NCBI GenBank assembly: GCA_964057225.1
Contig: OZ059897.1
Location: 11,160,001-11,224,000 of the forward strand
DNA from: Auanema rhodensis
Lineage: Eukaryota; Nematoda; Chromadorea; Rhabditida; Rhabditidae
Direction of reading: 5' to 3'
DNA length: 64,000 nucleotides
Below are positions 63,945-64,000 of this stretch, piece by piece. Below the pieces are notes generated by a model that saw only the letters and a list, made by a program, of their open reading frames with translations, was not told where the DNA came from and did not search any database. Numbering within the stretch: the first letter of the stretch is position 1; the number at the start of each line of letters is the position of its first letter. The translations under genes and the position numbers were made by a program.

Positions 63945-64000
63945 TTGCCTAATCTTAGCGATAAAGTTCATCAGCAGTGCATATACCAAGGTAATAACTG

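Larger units (their letters stand above)
23026..64000 (-). repeat. Tandem array of a ~1,603-bp gene-bearing unit, 25 gene copies
   Basis: Equivalent exon-2 landmarks recur at 23,037, 24,641, 26,245, 27,847, 31,053, 32,532, 40,545, 42,148, 43,735, 46,940, 48,542, 50,145, 51,748, 53,351, 54,954, 56,556, 58,158 and 59,761. Steps are 1,602-1,604 bp or multiples, except 1,479 at 32.0 kb (a 124-bp spacer deletion) and 1,587 at 43.2 kb (a 16-bp spacer deletion). Each unit has one minus-strand gene and one spacer. Larger blocks are also shared: 52,894-56,090 matches 57,701-60,897 (offset 4,807), about 40.0-41.0 kb matches 46.4-47.5 kb (offset 6,395), and about 47.2-48.1 kb matches 56.8-57.7 kb (offset 9,616). 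Confidence 0.96.

Overview
The window is eukaryotic, AT-rich and almost entirely repetitive. It holds two tandem arrays that meet at a rearranged junction, plus one DNA transposon. Introns of 42, 50 and 54 bp with GT..AG ends, an acceptor 7 nt upstream of an ATG, and a kinase-like multicopy protein together suggest a nematode. This is an inference: a compact insect or other invertebrate genome is not excluded. No rRNA, tRNA, CRISPR array or bacterial-type gene was seen.

Region 1 (1-22,596) is a satellite array of about 80 head-to-tail monomers of roughly 280 bp. No open frame of 60 codons or more is present. Monomer variants are arranged in higher-order blocks. The clearest is a nearly perfect duplication of about 5.2 kb at a 5,455-bp offset (about 11,572-16,806 and 17,027-22,261). 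Ten monomers share one 53-bp internal deletion. At 22,572-22,596 the array flips orientation, and about 1.5 inverted monomers (22,597-23,025) follow, making a large imperfect palindrome.

Region 2 (23,026-64,000) is a tandem array of a unit of about 1,603 bp. Each unit carries one minus-strand, four-exon gene plus a spacer of about 475 bp. I count 25 gene copies. The exons splice in phase to a protein of 301 residues (from an internal Met) or 324 residues (from the upstream ATG, open only in copy 17). It has a D-x4-N ... D pattern that resembles the catalytic loop and metal-binding Asp of protein-kinase-like or aminoglycoside-phosphotransferase folds. Thirteen copies are open across all four exons. 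The others carry nonsense codons, frameshifts, a lost splice acceptor, a transposon insertion or a truncation, and broken copies are concentrated toward the satellite side.

The two arrays are related. Every full spacer contains a segment of about 97 bp that matches part of the 280-bp satellite monomer in reverse orientation, at roughly 84% identity by eye.

Region 3 (61,559-62,969) is a complete-looking 1,411-bp Tc1-family element. It is inserted at a TA inside exon 2 of copy 25, with an intact 339-residue DD34E transposase and perfect 29-bp terminal inverted repeats. Just beyond it, a 291-bp partial duplication (63,654 onward) shows further rearrangement at the right edge.
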